From assembly GCA_019751875.1 (NCBI GenBank), contig JAIEMV010000001.1, positions 433,608 to 497,607 on the forward strand: a stretch of 64,000 nucleotides of DNA, in the 5' to 3' direction. The notes beneath the pieces are model-generated. The model was not told the origin of the DNA, did no database searches, and was given only the letters and a program-made list of their open reading frames with translations. This DNA comes from Hyphomicrobium sp. (lineage in GTDB: Bacteria; Pseudomonadota; Alphaproteobacteria; Rhizobiales; Hyphomicrobiaceae). The translations under genes and the position numbers were made by a program. Positions 1 to 8,048 of the stretch are shown here, piece by piece (the first letter of the stretch is position 1; every line of letters starts with the position of its first letter).

Positions 1-1759
1 GTTCGAACGCGCGACCCGCCATATGGGCAAACTTTTCCGGGACGAGCGGCGGACGGTAGGTGGTGGTGCCGATCGCCTCGAGCGGCTTGCCGGTGACGCC
101 GCCAACGACGCGGATCGTGTTGAGATTCGCGTGCCGGCCCTGACTGGGCCCGAGGCCGGCGGTGGAGTAGCGCTTGACGAGCTGAATGTCGTCGTAGCCG
201 TCCTTGACCGAGTTGATGATATCCTTGACCGTCAGGTCTTCATCGAAGTCGATGAATTCCTTGCCCTTGCCGCTCTTGAAGATGGGGTAGGGGTGCGTGA
301 TGGCGGCCGCACCATGGTCCGTGATGTCGGGCGAGCCGACAGCGGGTTCGCCCTTGATGCGGCTTGCGGCGGCAGCGCCTGTGGCTTGCGCTTGGGTGGC
401 GACCAGCTTGGGCGACCAAACTCCGGCGGCACTGCCCGCCAGCGAAACTCCGACGGGCGGGTTGACGGCCCGGTGCATCTGTAATGCTTCGTCGAAGACG
501 ACCTTGGCGCCGGCGTGGCTTGCGAGGTTCAATGCGGGGGAGCAGCCGACAGAGATCAGCACGCAGTCGCAGGTGATCCAGTCGGTCACGTTCGATGTCT
601 TGCCGTGACCCGTGATCGAGGCGACCCCAATGCTTTCGACGCGCAGATAGCCTTTTGCATCGACGAGGGTAGCGTTGTTGACGATGCGGATGCCGCGCGC
701 ACGTGCCGCTTCTACGGCCGGAGCGGATGTGGTGCCGAGATCGACGATCGCTGCGACTTCGCCGCCGGCATCCAGCATATCGAGGGCGGCCTCGTAGCCG
801 AATGCATTCGACGTTGCGATCACCGCGCGGTTTCCCGGACGCACGCCATACAAGCGCATCAGCCGCTGAGCGGCGGTGGCGAACAGGATGCCGGGGCGGT
901 CATTGTTGCGGAAGACGATCGGCTGATCGAAGCTTCCGGCTGCGACGATCGCTTCACGCGTGCGGATTTTGTAAAGCCGGTTGCCACCGATCGCTGCGAC
1001 CCAGCCATCCGTGAAGAGGCCGGACACCACGGTTTCGGTGAGGATCGTCAGATTTGTCAGGCTCCGCGCTTTCGCAACGAGATCACGGCGTAAGGTATCA
1101 GCGGCGTCGCGGCTGTCGCCGATGCGTCCGTAGAGAAGCGAGCCTCCAAGCTCCGACATCTCTTCGATGAGCAGCGTGTCTGCGCCGGCCTCAGCCGCCG
1201 CAATGGCCGCTTCAAGTCCGGCGGGGCCGGAGCCGATGACGACCACGTCCGCGAAGAGGTAGGACTTGTCATAGTACTTGTGTTCGGCGCGGGGATCGAG
1301 GGTGCCAAGCCCGGCCATGATGCGGATCGGGCGCTCGAAGTATTTCCAGATGCCGGCGGGGCGGAAGAAGGTTTTGTAATAGAATCCGACGGGCAGGAAT
1401 CGCGAGAAATAGTCCATGACCGAGAAGGCATCGCGTTCCAGCGAGCCAAGATGATTGATGGACTTGACCGCGAGCCCCGAAGATATCGGGTGAAGGTCGG
1501 CACGGACGTTCGGTTCGTCGGCAACTTGGACGAGCGTGTTCGCGTCGAGGCCGTTCATCGTCAATGCGCCGCGCGGGCGGTGGTATTTGAATGAGCGCGA
1601 GAGCAGGACCTGGCCGGCCCCGTACAGCGCGGAGGCTATGGTGTCGCCGTGATAGCCGTTGAACAGCCGTCCATCGAAGGTGAACGACATCGGCTTGGTG
1701 CGATCGATCAGGAGGCCGAAGCCGGGCTTGTCGATGCGGCCGGTCGAATGTCCGCTCAT
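1..1759 (-). CDS. mgdC: N-methylglutamate dehydrogenase subunit C (sarcosine oxidase alpha-like), partial
   Basis: An open frame runs from the ATG at 1759 to the window edge, giving about 586 N-terminal residues of a family near 1000. The start MSGHSTGRIDKPG is followed by a Fer2-like segment (FDGRLFNGYHGDTIASAL, SFKYHRPRGA) and, near residue 173, the dinucleotide-binding motif VVVIGSGPAGLEAA, the order found in heterotetrameric sarcosine oxidase alpha subunits. The ATG overlaps the mgdB stop as ATGA. In this pathway the complex oxidises N-methylglutamate to glutamate and a formaldehyde-level C1 unit. The glycine-cleavage-T-like C-terminal half and mgdD should lie beyond the left edge. Assignment to MgdC rather than true sarcosine oxidase rests on the nearby mgs genes and gmaS. 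Confidence 0.9.
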   Translation of the reverse strand, partial: MSGHSTGRIDKPGFGLLIDRTKPMSFTFDGRLFNGYHGDTIASALYGAGQVLLSRSFKYHRPRGALTMNGLDANTLVQVADEPNVRADLHPISSGLAVKSINHLGSLERDAFSVMDYFSRFLPVGFYYKTFFRPAGIWKYFERPIRIMAGLGTLDPRAEHKYYDKSYLFADVVVIGSGPAGLEAAIAAAEAGADTLLIEEMSELGGSLLYGRIGDSRDAADTLRRDLVAKARSLTNLTILTETVVSGLFTDGWVAAIGGNRLYKIRTREAIVAAGSFDQPIVFRNNDRPGILFATAAQRLMRLYGVRPGNRAVIATSNAFGYEAALDMLDAGGEVAAIVDLGTTSAPAVEAARARGIRIVNNATLVDAKGYLRVESIGVASITGHGKTSNVTDWITCDCVLISVGCSPALNLASHAGAKVVFDEALQMHRAVNPPVGVSLAGSAAGVWSPKLVATQAQATGAAAASRIKGEPAVGSPDITDHGAAAITHPYPIFKSGKGKEFIDFDEDLTVKDIINSVKDGYDDIQLVKRYSTAGLGPSQGRHANLNTIRVVGGVTGKPLEAIGTTTYRPPLVPEKFAHMAGRAFE

Positions 1760-2112
1760 GTGGAGGTCGCTCCGGTGTCGGCGCCGCCGGTGACCGGTCT
1801 GGCTGCGGGTTCGGCTTCGTCCGGTGCAGTCGCAGTGCTCGCCGCCTGCTGGCGGGCGAGGAAAGCGTCGTAGGTCATCGTTTCAATGATCTCGTCGGTG
1901 ATCGTGTTGCGACGGGCGACGAACCAAAAGTTGGTGGGTGCGTGCAGCCACCACTCGGTAATTTCGCCAGCGAGGTTCTCTTCCAGGAAGAGATACTCGG
2001 TCCATTCCGCATCGGTGGCGGTTGCCGGATCCGGCATCGGCTTCATCTCACCGCCCCATACAAATTCGGTGATGTTGCGCGGCCCGTTGAGCGGGCACTT
2101 CAGGATCTTCAC
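1756..2112 (-). CDS. mgdB: N-methylglutamate dehydrogenase subunit B (sarcosine oxidase delta-like)
   Basis: This 118-residue protein matches the short delta subunit of sarcosine-oxidase-type complexes: an N-terminal ILKCPLNGPRNITEFVWGGE segment with the single cysteine of the CP-x-CG-type start, then EWTEYLFLEENLAGEITEWWLHAPTNFWFVARRNTITDEI. Delta subunits bind zinc through several cysteines in many homologues. Here only one Cys is visible, as appears common in the MgdB branch. The C-terminal ~25 residues are Ala/Pro/Thr-rich and probably disordered. It sits 12 nt after mgdA and overlaps mgdC by 4 nt, so the genes are co-transcribed. Confidence 0.88.
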   Translation of the reverse strand: MKILKCPLNGPRNITEFVWGGEMKPMPDPATATDAEWTEYLFLEENLAGEITEWWLHAPTNFWFVARRNTITDEIIETMTYDAFLARQQAASTATAPDEAEPAARPVTGGADTGATST

Positions 2113-2124
2113 GGTATCTCTCCC

Positions 2125-3366
2125 TCAGTGACCGACCGACGCTGCACCCTTCTCGCCGACAAGATCGAAGGTCGAGAAGCGAGACAGAGCGAAGGGTTTG
2201 AGAAGATCGGGTTGACGGCCGGTGGCGACGCATTCGGCCATGCGCTTGCCGCAGACCGGGGTGGCTTTGAAGCCCCAGGTGCCCCAGCCGGCGTCGATGT
2301 AATAGTTTTCGACCGGTGTCAGTCCCATGACCGGCGAAAAGTCCGGCGTCATGTCGGCCATGCCGGCCCATTGGCGCAGAATGCGGAGTTCGCCCATGAA
2401 GGGGAACAACTCCAGCATGTGGCCCATTAGGCTTTCCTTGAAGTCGAGCGTGGAGCGCGAGGAATAGAGGCCGTATGGGTCGGTCGCGCCGCCCATGACC
2501 ATTTCACCGCGTGCCGATTGCGAAATGTAGACGTGGAGCGACCCCGACACGACGATCTGATCGAGGATCGGCTTCACGGGTTCAGACACGCACGCTTGCA
2601 GCGGAATGGTTTTGATCGGTAGCCTGAGACCTGCCATGCGCGCGACGTGCGAGGAAGAACCTGCGACCGCCTGCATCACCTTGGCGGCGTGGATGACGCC
2701 TCTATTCGTTTCCACACCAATGGCGCGGCCGTTCTCGATCAGGATCTTTTTCACTTCAGTCTGGGTGTGGACTTCTACACCGCGCTTCATCGCTTCCTTT
2801 GCGTAACCCCAGGCTACGGCGTCATGGCGAGCGATGGCCCCCGGCGGATGGTAGAGCGCGCCGAGAATGGGATAGCGCGCGTCGTCGGTCACGTTCATCG
2901 TCGGACAGATGCGCTTCACTTCGGCCGCATCGATCACCTCCGAATTGACGCCCATGTGCTTATTGACTTCGGCGCGCCAGCGCGCCGTGCGCATGGCGGC
3001 GTCGGTGTGGGCGAGCGTGAAGTGCCCGCGCTCGGAATACATGACGTTGATGTCGAGCTCGTTGGAGAGCGTCCGGAAAAGTTCGACCGACTCTTTGTAG
3101 AAGGCCACGCCTTCGGGCGTCAGATAGTTCGCACGGACGATGGTGGTGTTGCGGGCGGTGTTGCCGCCTGCCAGCCAGCCCTTCTCCAGGACGGCGATAT
3201 TGGTGATGCCGTGATCCTTCGCGAGATGATACGCGGCGGCGAGTCCATGTCCGCCTGCGCCGATGATGATCACGTCGTATGTTTTCTTGAGATCGGGCTT
3301 CCATCGGAAGTGCGGGTCGTCGGGATGCTCCCGCGACAGCGCGTATTTCAACAATGCGAACGGCAT
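2125..3366 (-). CDS. mgdA: N-methylglutamate dehydrogenase subunit A (sarcosine oxidase beta-like)
   Basis: The 413-residue flavoprotein has the DAO/SoxB fold: the FAD dinucleotide motif DVIIIGAGGHGLAAAYHLAKDHG begins near residue 30, followed by AVLEKGWLAGGNTARNTTIVRANYL, as in SoxB subunits where FMN is covalently held. The C-terminal DFSPVMGLTPVENYYIDAGWGTWGFKATPVCGKRMAEC is the usual substrate/FAD-closing segment. It is the first gene of the leftward mgdABC(D) operon. It diverges from the permease operon across about 310 bp holding two palindromes. Function: oxidation of N-methylglutamate with electron transfer within the MgdABCD complex. Confidence 0.92.
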   Translation of the reverse strand: MPFALLKYALSREHPDDPHFRWKPDLKKTYDVIIIGAGGHGLAAAYHLAKDHGITNIAVLEKGWLAGGNTARNTTIVRANYLTPEGVAFYKESVELFRTLSNELDINVMYSERGHFTLAHTDAAMRTARWRAEVNKHMGVNSEVIDAAEVKRICPTMNVTDDARYPILGALYHPPGAIARHDAVAWGYAKEAMKRGVEVHTQTEVKKILIENGRAIGVETNRGVIHAAKVMQAVAGSSSHVARMAGLRLPIKTIPLQACVSEPVKPILDQIVVSGSLHVYISQSARGEMVMGGATDPYGLYSSRSTLDFKESLMGHMLELFPFMGELRILRQWAGMADMTPDFSPVMGLTPVENYYIDAGWGTWGFKATPVCGKRMAECVATGRQPDLLKPFALSRFSTFDLVGEKGAASVGH

Positions 3367-3682
3367 TTAAATGCTCCGGCGATGACCCCGGCGAAAATGA
3401 CCGGCACAGGGGTCGTCCAACCCTGCCGACCATGCCCCCAGTTGTTCCCAAAGTGCAAGTTTTTTTCCGCTTGTTCAAGTTTGTTCACGGCGAGAATTAT
3501 CCGATCTGCACATTTTTGTTGCAACGCACTGCATGAAAATAGTGACTCCCGTCGAATCCATAGGCACTTAACCTTGACATGTCGCGGCACCGTGCCGCAG
3601 ACTTTCCGCTCAATAAAAATAGATTGCCTGACAGGCAACATCGTGTGGGTCGGAATTAGCTGGCCTTTCTGGGGAGGTGCCC
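3367..3682. promoter_or_regulatory. Divergent intergenic region mgdA / permease operon, two perfect palindromes
   Basis: The 316-bp gap holds no convincing ORF and must carry promoters for both directions. Two perfect 15-bp inverted repeats are present: GCGGCACCGTGCCGC (3584-3598) and TTGCCTGACAGGCAA (3624-3638), each 7+1+7, with centres 40 bp apart. A TTGACA hexamer (3574-3579) precedes the first, but no good -10 follows at 17 bp. The palindromes lie 45-100 bp upstream of the rightward start and are candidate operators. No dedicated regulator gene is nearby. Confidence 0.6.
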
Positions 3683-3976
3683 GTGCAACAAAAAGCAATA
3701 GATCCGCGTGTCAACCGGATGTTCGGCAAGGATCGGCTGTGGGCCATCGTGGCTCTCGTGTCCGTCTGGCTGCTCTACACATTCGTCTTCTACTTCCTGA
3801 TGCCGCATCTGAATGACGATGCGGTCAAAGCGGCCTTGCTGATCAGCGGCGGTCTTGTGATGCTGTTCAATGCTGCCGCCATTTACGCGATGATCAAGCA
3901 TTACAGCGAAGACCGGACGCACATCTACGGCCTCGACCTGCACTACCTCGACATTATGAAGCAGCGCAAAGGTTGA
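3683..3976 (+). CDS. Small two-helix membrane protein, unknown; first gene of permease operon
   Basis: I chose the GTG at 3683 because GGGGAGG (3671-3677) sits 5 nt upstream; another in-frame GTG at 3677 overlaps that site. The product is about 97 residues with two hydrophobic helices (WAIVALVSVWLLYTFVFYFL and AALLISGGLVMLFNAAAIYAMI) and a conserved-looking polar tail (HYSEDRTHIYGLDLHYLDIMKQ). I do not recognise the family. It is followed after 4 nt by another small membrane protein, then a third, then an APC-type permease. This order suggests accessory subunits of one membrane complex, probably for methylamine or N-methylglutamate handling. That is inference from position. Confidence 0.75.
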   Translation: MQQKAIDPRVNRMFGKDRLWAIVALVSVWLLYTFVFYFLMPHLNDDAVKAALLISGGLVMLFNAAAIYAMIKHYSEDRTHIYGLDLHYLDIMKQRKG

Positions 3977-3980
3977 GGAG

Positions 3981-4379
3981 TTGACGATGAAAAATGGTGA
4001 CTACGTGCCGCCGCGCCAATCGGCTCTGGGGCAGTTCTTCGACAGCATGTTTTTGTTGGCTCTCGTGTTCGCCGCTCTGTTCGCACCTCTTTATCTTGGA
4101 CTGGCGAGCGGCGGCAAAACCGAACTGGAAGTCGCGGACAAGACCACGTGGAGCGGCCTCGGTCAGAATGCCGTCATGCAGGCCGGGTGGGAGAAACTCG
4201 GATACACGCCCGAGACGGCTGCGCCTCTCATTATCTCTCGCTTCGATTACTCGTTCGATCAGTTAGCGCTCGGCGTCACGGCTCTCGTCGTGATCGGTTA
4301 CTTCGTGTTGGTGGTCGCTTTCTCTAAGACCGAATACCGGGAAGTCATCGCCGAACGTTTTGGCCGCCGGGACCGGTGA
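3981..4379 (+). CDS. Small membrane protein with two helices and periplasmic-type loop, unknown
   Basis: The protein has 132 residues. Helix 1 is near residues 17-40 (FFDSMFLLALVFAALFAPLYLGLA). A ~50-residue polar loop follows (GGKTELEVADKTTWSGLGQNAVMQAGWEKLGYTPETAAPLI), then helix 2 (LALGVTALVVIGYFVLVVAF) and a short basic tail. Helix orientation suggests that the loop faces the periplasm. A TTGAGGAG ribosome-binding segment precedes ATG 3981. I do not recognise the family. It lies in a tightly packed four-gene operon ending in an amino-acid permease, opposite N-methylglutamate dehydrogenase. Confidence 0.75.
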   Translation: MTMKNGDYVPPRQSALGQFFDSMFLLALVFAALFAPLYLGLASGGKTELEVADKTTWSGLGQNAVMQAGWEKLGYTPETAAPLIISRFDYSFDQLALGVTALVVIGYFVLVVAFSKTEYREVIAERFGRRDR

Positions 4380-4390
4380 GAGGGAAAGCC

Positions 4391-4594
4391 ATGCCTGACA
4401 TCAGCACACTCAACAACTATCAGCTCATCGAATACGGCGCCTGGGGCCTGTCGCTTCTGCTCGGTCTTTGGATGCTGTTCGATACTCTCAAGACCAACAT
4501 GACCTATTCCGAGGATCTCCTGACCTCGTCGCGCGAAGGTGAAATCGATGACGCCCTCGTGATCGACCCGCCTCATCAAGGAGGTCACCGGTGA
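4391..4594 (+). CDS. Single-helix small membrane protein, unknown
   Basis: The frame opens earlier at a GTG overlapping the preceding stop (4376), but GAGAGGG just upstream of ATG 4391 makes the ATG the better start, giving 67 residues. There is one transmembrane helix (YGAWGLSLLLGLWMLFDTLK), then a polar C-terminus (TNMTYSEDLLTSSREGEIDDALVIDPPHQGGHR). The stop overlaps the GTG start of the permease as GTGA, which implies translational coupling. The family is unknown. Size, single helix and coupling resemble small regulatory or stabilising subunits of transporters, but this is not demonstrated. Confidence 0.7.
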   Translation: MPDISTLNNYQLIEYGAWGLSLLLGLWMLFDTLKTNMTYSEDLLTSSREGEIDDALVIDPPHQGGHR

Positions 4595-6000
4595 CACAGA
4601 CAACAACAATTCATGGCGAGAAAATCTCGCTGCTGCGTGTTCTGGGGCCAGGCCATGTTTGGGCGCTCGGCGTCGGAATCGTGCTCGTCGGCGAATACAT
4701 GGGCTGGAACTTCTCCGTCGGCAAAGGCGGCGCGATGGCCGCTCTCATCGCCTGCTGGGTCGCCGGTCTGCTCTATACGTGCGTGGCCATGATCGACTCG
4801 GAAGTGACGTCGACTGTCGCTGCCGCAGGTGGGCAGTATGCGCAGGCCAAGCATATCGTTGGCCCGCTCATGGCCTTCAACGTGGGACTGTTTCTCGTAT
4901 TCGCCTACACGATGCTGGAGGCGGCCAACGCAATCACGCTCGGTTATCTGATCCAGACGGTCGGCGGCATGATGGGGATGACGGACGCGGCGGGCGAAGC
5001 CCTCGTGCTCCACGACAAGCCCTTCATCGTGCTCACCATCATGTTCCTCGCCTGGCTCAATTACCGCGGCGTCTACGCCACGCTGACATTCAACCTGGTC
5101 ATCACGGCAATTGCGTTCCTGGCGATCATCATCCTGTTCTTTGCGGTCAAGCCTTGGACAACAGAAGTGCTCCAGCACGAAGAACTGCTGACAGGGCTGC
5201 CTTACGGCTGGATCGGTGTGATAGCGGCCTTGCACTTCGGCCTCTGGTATTACCTCGGCATCGAAGGCACATGCCAGGCGGCAGAAGAGGTGCGGTCTCC
5301 GGCCCGATTGCTGCCACTCGGAACGATGACTGGAATCATGACGCTGCTGATCGCTGCGACCATGACCTGGTTCATCTGCGCAGGTCTGATGCCGTGGGAA
5401 TATCTGGGTCAAGCGGTGACGCCGCTGTTCGATGCCGCGCGTCTCATGGATTCGATGCCGCTGATGGTTCTTCTGTTCATCGGTACGATCTTTTCAACGC
5501 TGGCTTCGGCCAATGGCTGCATCAACGATGCCTCGCGAGCCTGGTTCTCCATGGCGCGTGACCGGTATCTGCCGCAGTGGTTCGGGGCCGTGCATCCGAA
5601 GTATCGCACGCCGTATCGGGCGATCGTGTTCCTGGTTCCGGTGGCCGTGCTGTTTGCCTACTACGCGCCGCTTGATCAGGTGATCACGTTCTCGATTCTG
5701 TCGGGGCTGCTCGGCTACACGTTCATGACCTTCAACGTCGTCATGTTCCGCCGCAAATGGCCACTGGGCTCGATCGACCGCGGTTATGTTCATCCGATGC
5801 ATCCGCTCCCGGCGCTCGTGCTGCTGCTTTTGTGCAGCGCGACCTACTTCGCGGTCTTCCTCGGGTACGGCACGCAGCTGATGGCGATGATGCTGTTCTT
5901 TATCATCGCGTCGCTGTGGTTCCACTTCCACCGCTATCGCTACGTGCGGCGCGGCGACCAATTCTCGATGCCCTGGCCGCGCCCGCAAGGCGACTACTGA
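4591..6000 (+). CDS. APC-superfamily amine/amino-acid permease (ethanolamine-permease-like)
   Basis: The GTG start at 4591 has a strong AAGGAGG site 6 nt upstream. The 469 residues form about 12 hydrophobic segments. GPGHVWALGVGIVLVGEYMGWNFSVGKGG near residue 18 is the glycine-rich unwound TM1 of APC transporters and resembles the ethanolamine permease group. FSTLASANGCINDASRAWFSMARDRYLPQWF is the characteristic TM8 region. The location between the mgd and mgs operons suggests uptake of methylamine-related or N-methylated amino-acid substrates. A GTGGCCGCGGCG hairpin follows the stop. The substrate cannot be read from sequence. Confidence 0.88.
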   Translation: MTQTTTIHGEKISLLRVLGPGHVWALGVGIVLVGEYMGWNFSVGKGGAMAALIACWVAGLLYTCVAMIDSEVTSTVAAAGGQYAQAKHIVGPLMAFNVGLFLVFAYTMLEAANAITLGYLIQTVGGMMGMTDAAGEALVLHDKPFIVLTIMFLAWLNYRGVYATLTFNLVITAIAFLAIIILFFAVKPWTTEVLQHEELLTGLPYGWIGVIAALHFGLWYYLGIEGTCQAAEEVRSPARLLPLGTMTGIMTLLIAATMTWFICAGLMPWEYLGQAVTPLFDAARLMDSMPLMVLLFIGTIFSTLASANGCINDASRAWFSMARDRYLPQWFGAVHPKYRTPYRAIVFLVPVAVLFAYYAPLDQVITFSILSGLLGYTFMTFNVVMFRRKWPLGSIDRGYVHPMHPLPALVLLLLCSATYFAVFLGYGTQLMAMMLFFIIASLWFHFHRYRYVRRGDQFSMPWPRPQGDY

Positions 6001-6016
6001 CCTGGGTTCGAGAAGT

Positions 6017-6049
6017 GTGGCCGCGGCGACGCAGAAGCGCCGCGGCCAC
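6017..6049 (+). terminator. 12-bp GC hairpin after permease
   Basis: A perfect 12-bp stem (6017-6028 with 6038-6049) and 9-nt loop lies 17 nt after the permease stop. No T-tract follows, so it may be a 3' end stabiliser or partial terminator rather than a strong intrinsic terminator. Confidence 0.5.
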
Positions 6050-6078
6050 TCGTAGCTGACGGAAAAACTGTAGAAACC

Positions 6079-6756
6079 ATGACCGCAGCATTCATCTTCG
6101 GACTCATCGCGTTCGCAGCGGTACTGGCGAACATTGCGCTGAGAGATCATCGCCGTGCGCTGGCCGCCCGTCGGCGGCTCTTTGACGACTGCCGCGGAGT
6201 GCTCGAGGCTGAGCATTGGTCGGCGGGCGGGGATGGTTTTCCCGCGCTCGAAGGCCGCGCGTTCGGACAGGATGTGAAGGCGGTGCTGATACCCGATACC
6301 ATGGTGATGCGGCGATTACCGCAGCTGTGGCTTTCGGTGACAATGATCAATCCGCAGCCATACGCGCCGTCACTGTCACTGCTGGCGCGGCACAGCGGAA
6401 ACGAGTTCTACGCGGTGACGCTCGATCTCCCGCGGCGTATCGAGCCGCCGGGAGGCTTGCCGCTGGACGTGCTCGTGCGCGGTAGCGGGCCGATGGCAGA
6501 GGCGCTCTGTCGTGAACTGGCGCCGGTGCTTGCCAAGTTGCTGGCCGACACACGGGTGAAAGAGGTGACGCTGACGCCGAAAGGGGTGCGGATCGTTCGA
6601 CAGGTCGCGCAGGGTCAACGGGGAGAACATCTGCTTCTGCGCCAAGCTGTGTTCGGAGACGTGACCGTGGAACGGGCAGAGTTCATGCGAACTCTGTCGG
6701 ATGCCGCGGTGCTGATCGCTAAGAGAGACGCTCACCTGAACAGCGAGGCCGCCTGA
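6079..6756 (+). CDS. Hypothetical membrane-anchored protein
   Basis: The 225-residue protein begins with a hydrophobic helix (AAFIFGLIAFAAVLANIAL) followed by a basic stretch (RDHRRALAARRRLF), the pattern of an N-terminal membrane anchor with a cytoplasmic domain. The remainder is soluble: a beta-rich middle (VLIPDTMVMRRLPQLWLSVTMI) and a helical C-terminus (MAEALCRELAPVLAKLLADTRVKEVTL). I do not recognise a family. It is co-directional with the permease and overlaps the next gene by one base, so it is probably part of the methylamine locus. Confidence 0.65.
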   Translation: MTAAFIFGLIAFAAVLANIALRDHRRALAARRRLFDDCRGVLEAEHWSAGGDGFPALEGRAFGQDVKAVLIPDTMVMRRLPQLWLSVTMINPQPYAPSLSLLARHSGNEFYAVTLDLPRRIEPPGGLPLDVLVRGSGPMAEALCRELAPVLAKLLADTRVKEVTLTPKGVRIVRQVAQGQRGEHLLLRQAVFGDVTVERAEFMRTLSDAAVLIAKRDAHLNSEAA

Positions 6757-7028
6757 TGAGGAAAGCGCCACCTCACCCGTATGCCGTTTTGCTGCTTGCG
6801 GTCTTGATGCCGGGAGGCGGGCACGTGCTTGCGGGGCAGCCGCAACGCGGCTTCGGCTTTGCACTCTTTACGCTGATCCTGGCTGCGATCAGCTGGCATA
6901 CGACGACGCCGGACCACTCCTTCATCGGCCGGGCGGCGTTAGGGCTTTTTGTCTGGGCTATTTCAATCCCCGATGCCTATCGGGTGGGGCGCACACAGTA
7001 TGAGCTTTGGGCGCGTGGGCACGGGTGA
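6756..7028 (+). CDS. Small hydrophobic membrane protein, unknown
   Basis: The 90-residue protein overlaps the preceding gene as TGATG. It has two or three hydrophobic stretches (YAVLLLAVLMPGGGHVLAG, FGFALFTLILAAISW, AALGLFVWAISIPDAY). The LMPGGGHVLAGQPQRGFGFALF segment resembles a motif common in small TM2-like or DUF membrane proteins of unknown role (PG-G-H/Q-x-Y-x-G-x-x-x-R-G). There is no functional assignment. It lies upstream of mgsA with a 120-bp gap that must contain the mgs promoter. Confidence 0.65.
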   Translation: MRKAPPHPYAVLLLAVLMPGGGHVLAGQPQRGFGFALFTLILAAISWHTTTPDHSFIGRAALGLFVWAISIPDAYRVGRTQYELWARGHG

Positions 7029-7148
7029 CGACTCCTTGGGTCCACGGCTTAATGTCTACTCTCAGGAAAAAACTATTCTTGCCAGTTGAGAATTGACGGG
7101 GAAGTTGCTACCTTTCCTTGAAAGACGTCCAAATAGGAGGACCCCGGT

Positions 7149-8045
7149 ATGTGTGGGATCGTCGGATTGTTTATCAAGGACAAGGCGTTGGAGCCTCGGC
7201 TGGGTGAGCTGACGGCGCAGATGCTGGCCACCATGTGCGAGCGTGGGCCGGATTCGGCGGGGTTCGCAGTTTATGGCGACGCTGAAGACGGCAAGGCCAA
7301 GCTGACGGTGCAGTCCGCCCGCGCAGATCAGGATTTTGCGGGTCTCGATGCGGCTCTGTCGAAGGCGATAGGTGCGCCGGTCGAGATCGAGCGGAAGTCT
7401 TCGCATGCGGTGCTGACGGTTCCTGCCGACAAGGCGGACGCGGCACGCGCGGCGATCAAAGCCGACCATCCCGGCGTTCGCATTATGAGCGCAGGCGAGA
7501 CGATCGAGATCTACAAGGAAGTCGGCTGGCCGACGGATGTATCGGACCGCTTTCACCTGAAGCAGATGTCGGGGTCGCATGCGATCGGGCATACCCGCAT
7601 GGCGACAGAGAGCGCGGTGACGACGCTCGGCGCACATCCCTTTTCGACGGGAGCCGACCAGTGCCTCGTGCACAACGGTTCGCTGTCGAACCACAACAGC
7701 CTGAAGCGCAAGTTGAAGCATGACGGCATGACCTTCGAGACGGAGAACGACAGTGAAGTGGCGGCTGCCTATCTCACGTGGCGCATGAACCAGGGCATGA
7801 ACCTCGGTCAGGCGCTCGAGAAGAGCCTCGATGATCTCGACGGGTTCTTCACGTTCGTGGTCGGCACGAAAAACGGCTTCGGTGTCATTCGCGATCCGAT
7901 CGCGTGCAAGCCTGCGGTCATGGCGGAGACGGATCAGTATGTGGCGTTCGGCTCGGAGTATCGCGCGCTCGCCGGTCTGCCCGGTATCGACAAGGCGAAA
8001 ATCTGGGAGCCGGAGCCGGCTACCGTCTATTTCTGGGAGCGGTAA
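7149..8045 (+). CDS. mgsA: N-methylglutamate synthase subunit A, class II glutamine amidotransferase
   Basis: Met-Cys-Gly-Ile-Val-Gly at the N-terminus gives the catalytic Cys2 of Ntn-type glutamine amidotransferases. SHAIGHTRMATESAVTTLGAHPFSTG and LVHNGSLSNHNSLKRKL are the GATase II substrate-binding segments. The length of 298 fits the stand-alone glutamate-synthase-like MgsA. AGGAGG lies 7 nt before ATG 7149. MgsABC converts gamma-glutamylmethylamide to N-methylglutamate. mgsB starts 3 nt after the stop, showing an operon. Confidence 0.93.
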   Translation: MCGIVGLFIKDKALEPRLGELTAQMLATMCERGPDSAGFAVYGDAEDGKAKLTVQSARADQDFAGLDAALSKAIGAPVEIERKSSHAVLTVPADKADAARAAIKADHPGVRIMSAGETIEIYKEVGWPTDVSDRFHLKQMSGSHAIGHTRMATESAVTTLGAHPFSTGADQCLVHNGSLSNHNSLKRKLKHDGMTFETENDSEVAAAYLTWRMNQGMNLGQALEKSLDDLDGFFTFVVGTKNGFGVIRDPIACKPAVMAETDQYVAFGSEYRALAGLPGIDKAKIWEPEPATVYFWER

Positions 8046-8048
8046 AGC

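Noticed and set aside
23..1093. Several rightward frames opposite mgdC
   Set aside because: They are antisense to a clear flavoprotein reading frame and show no protein-like composition.
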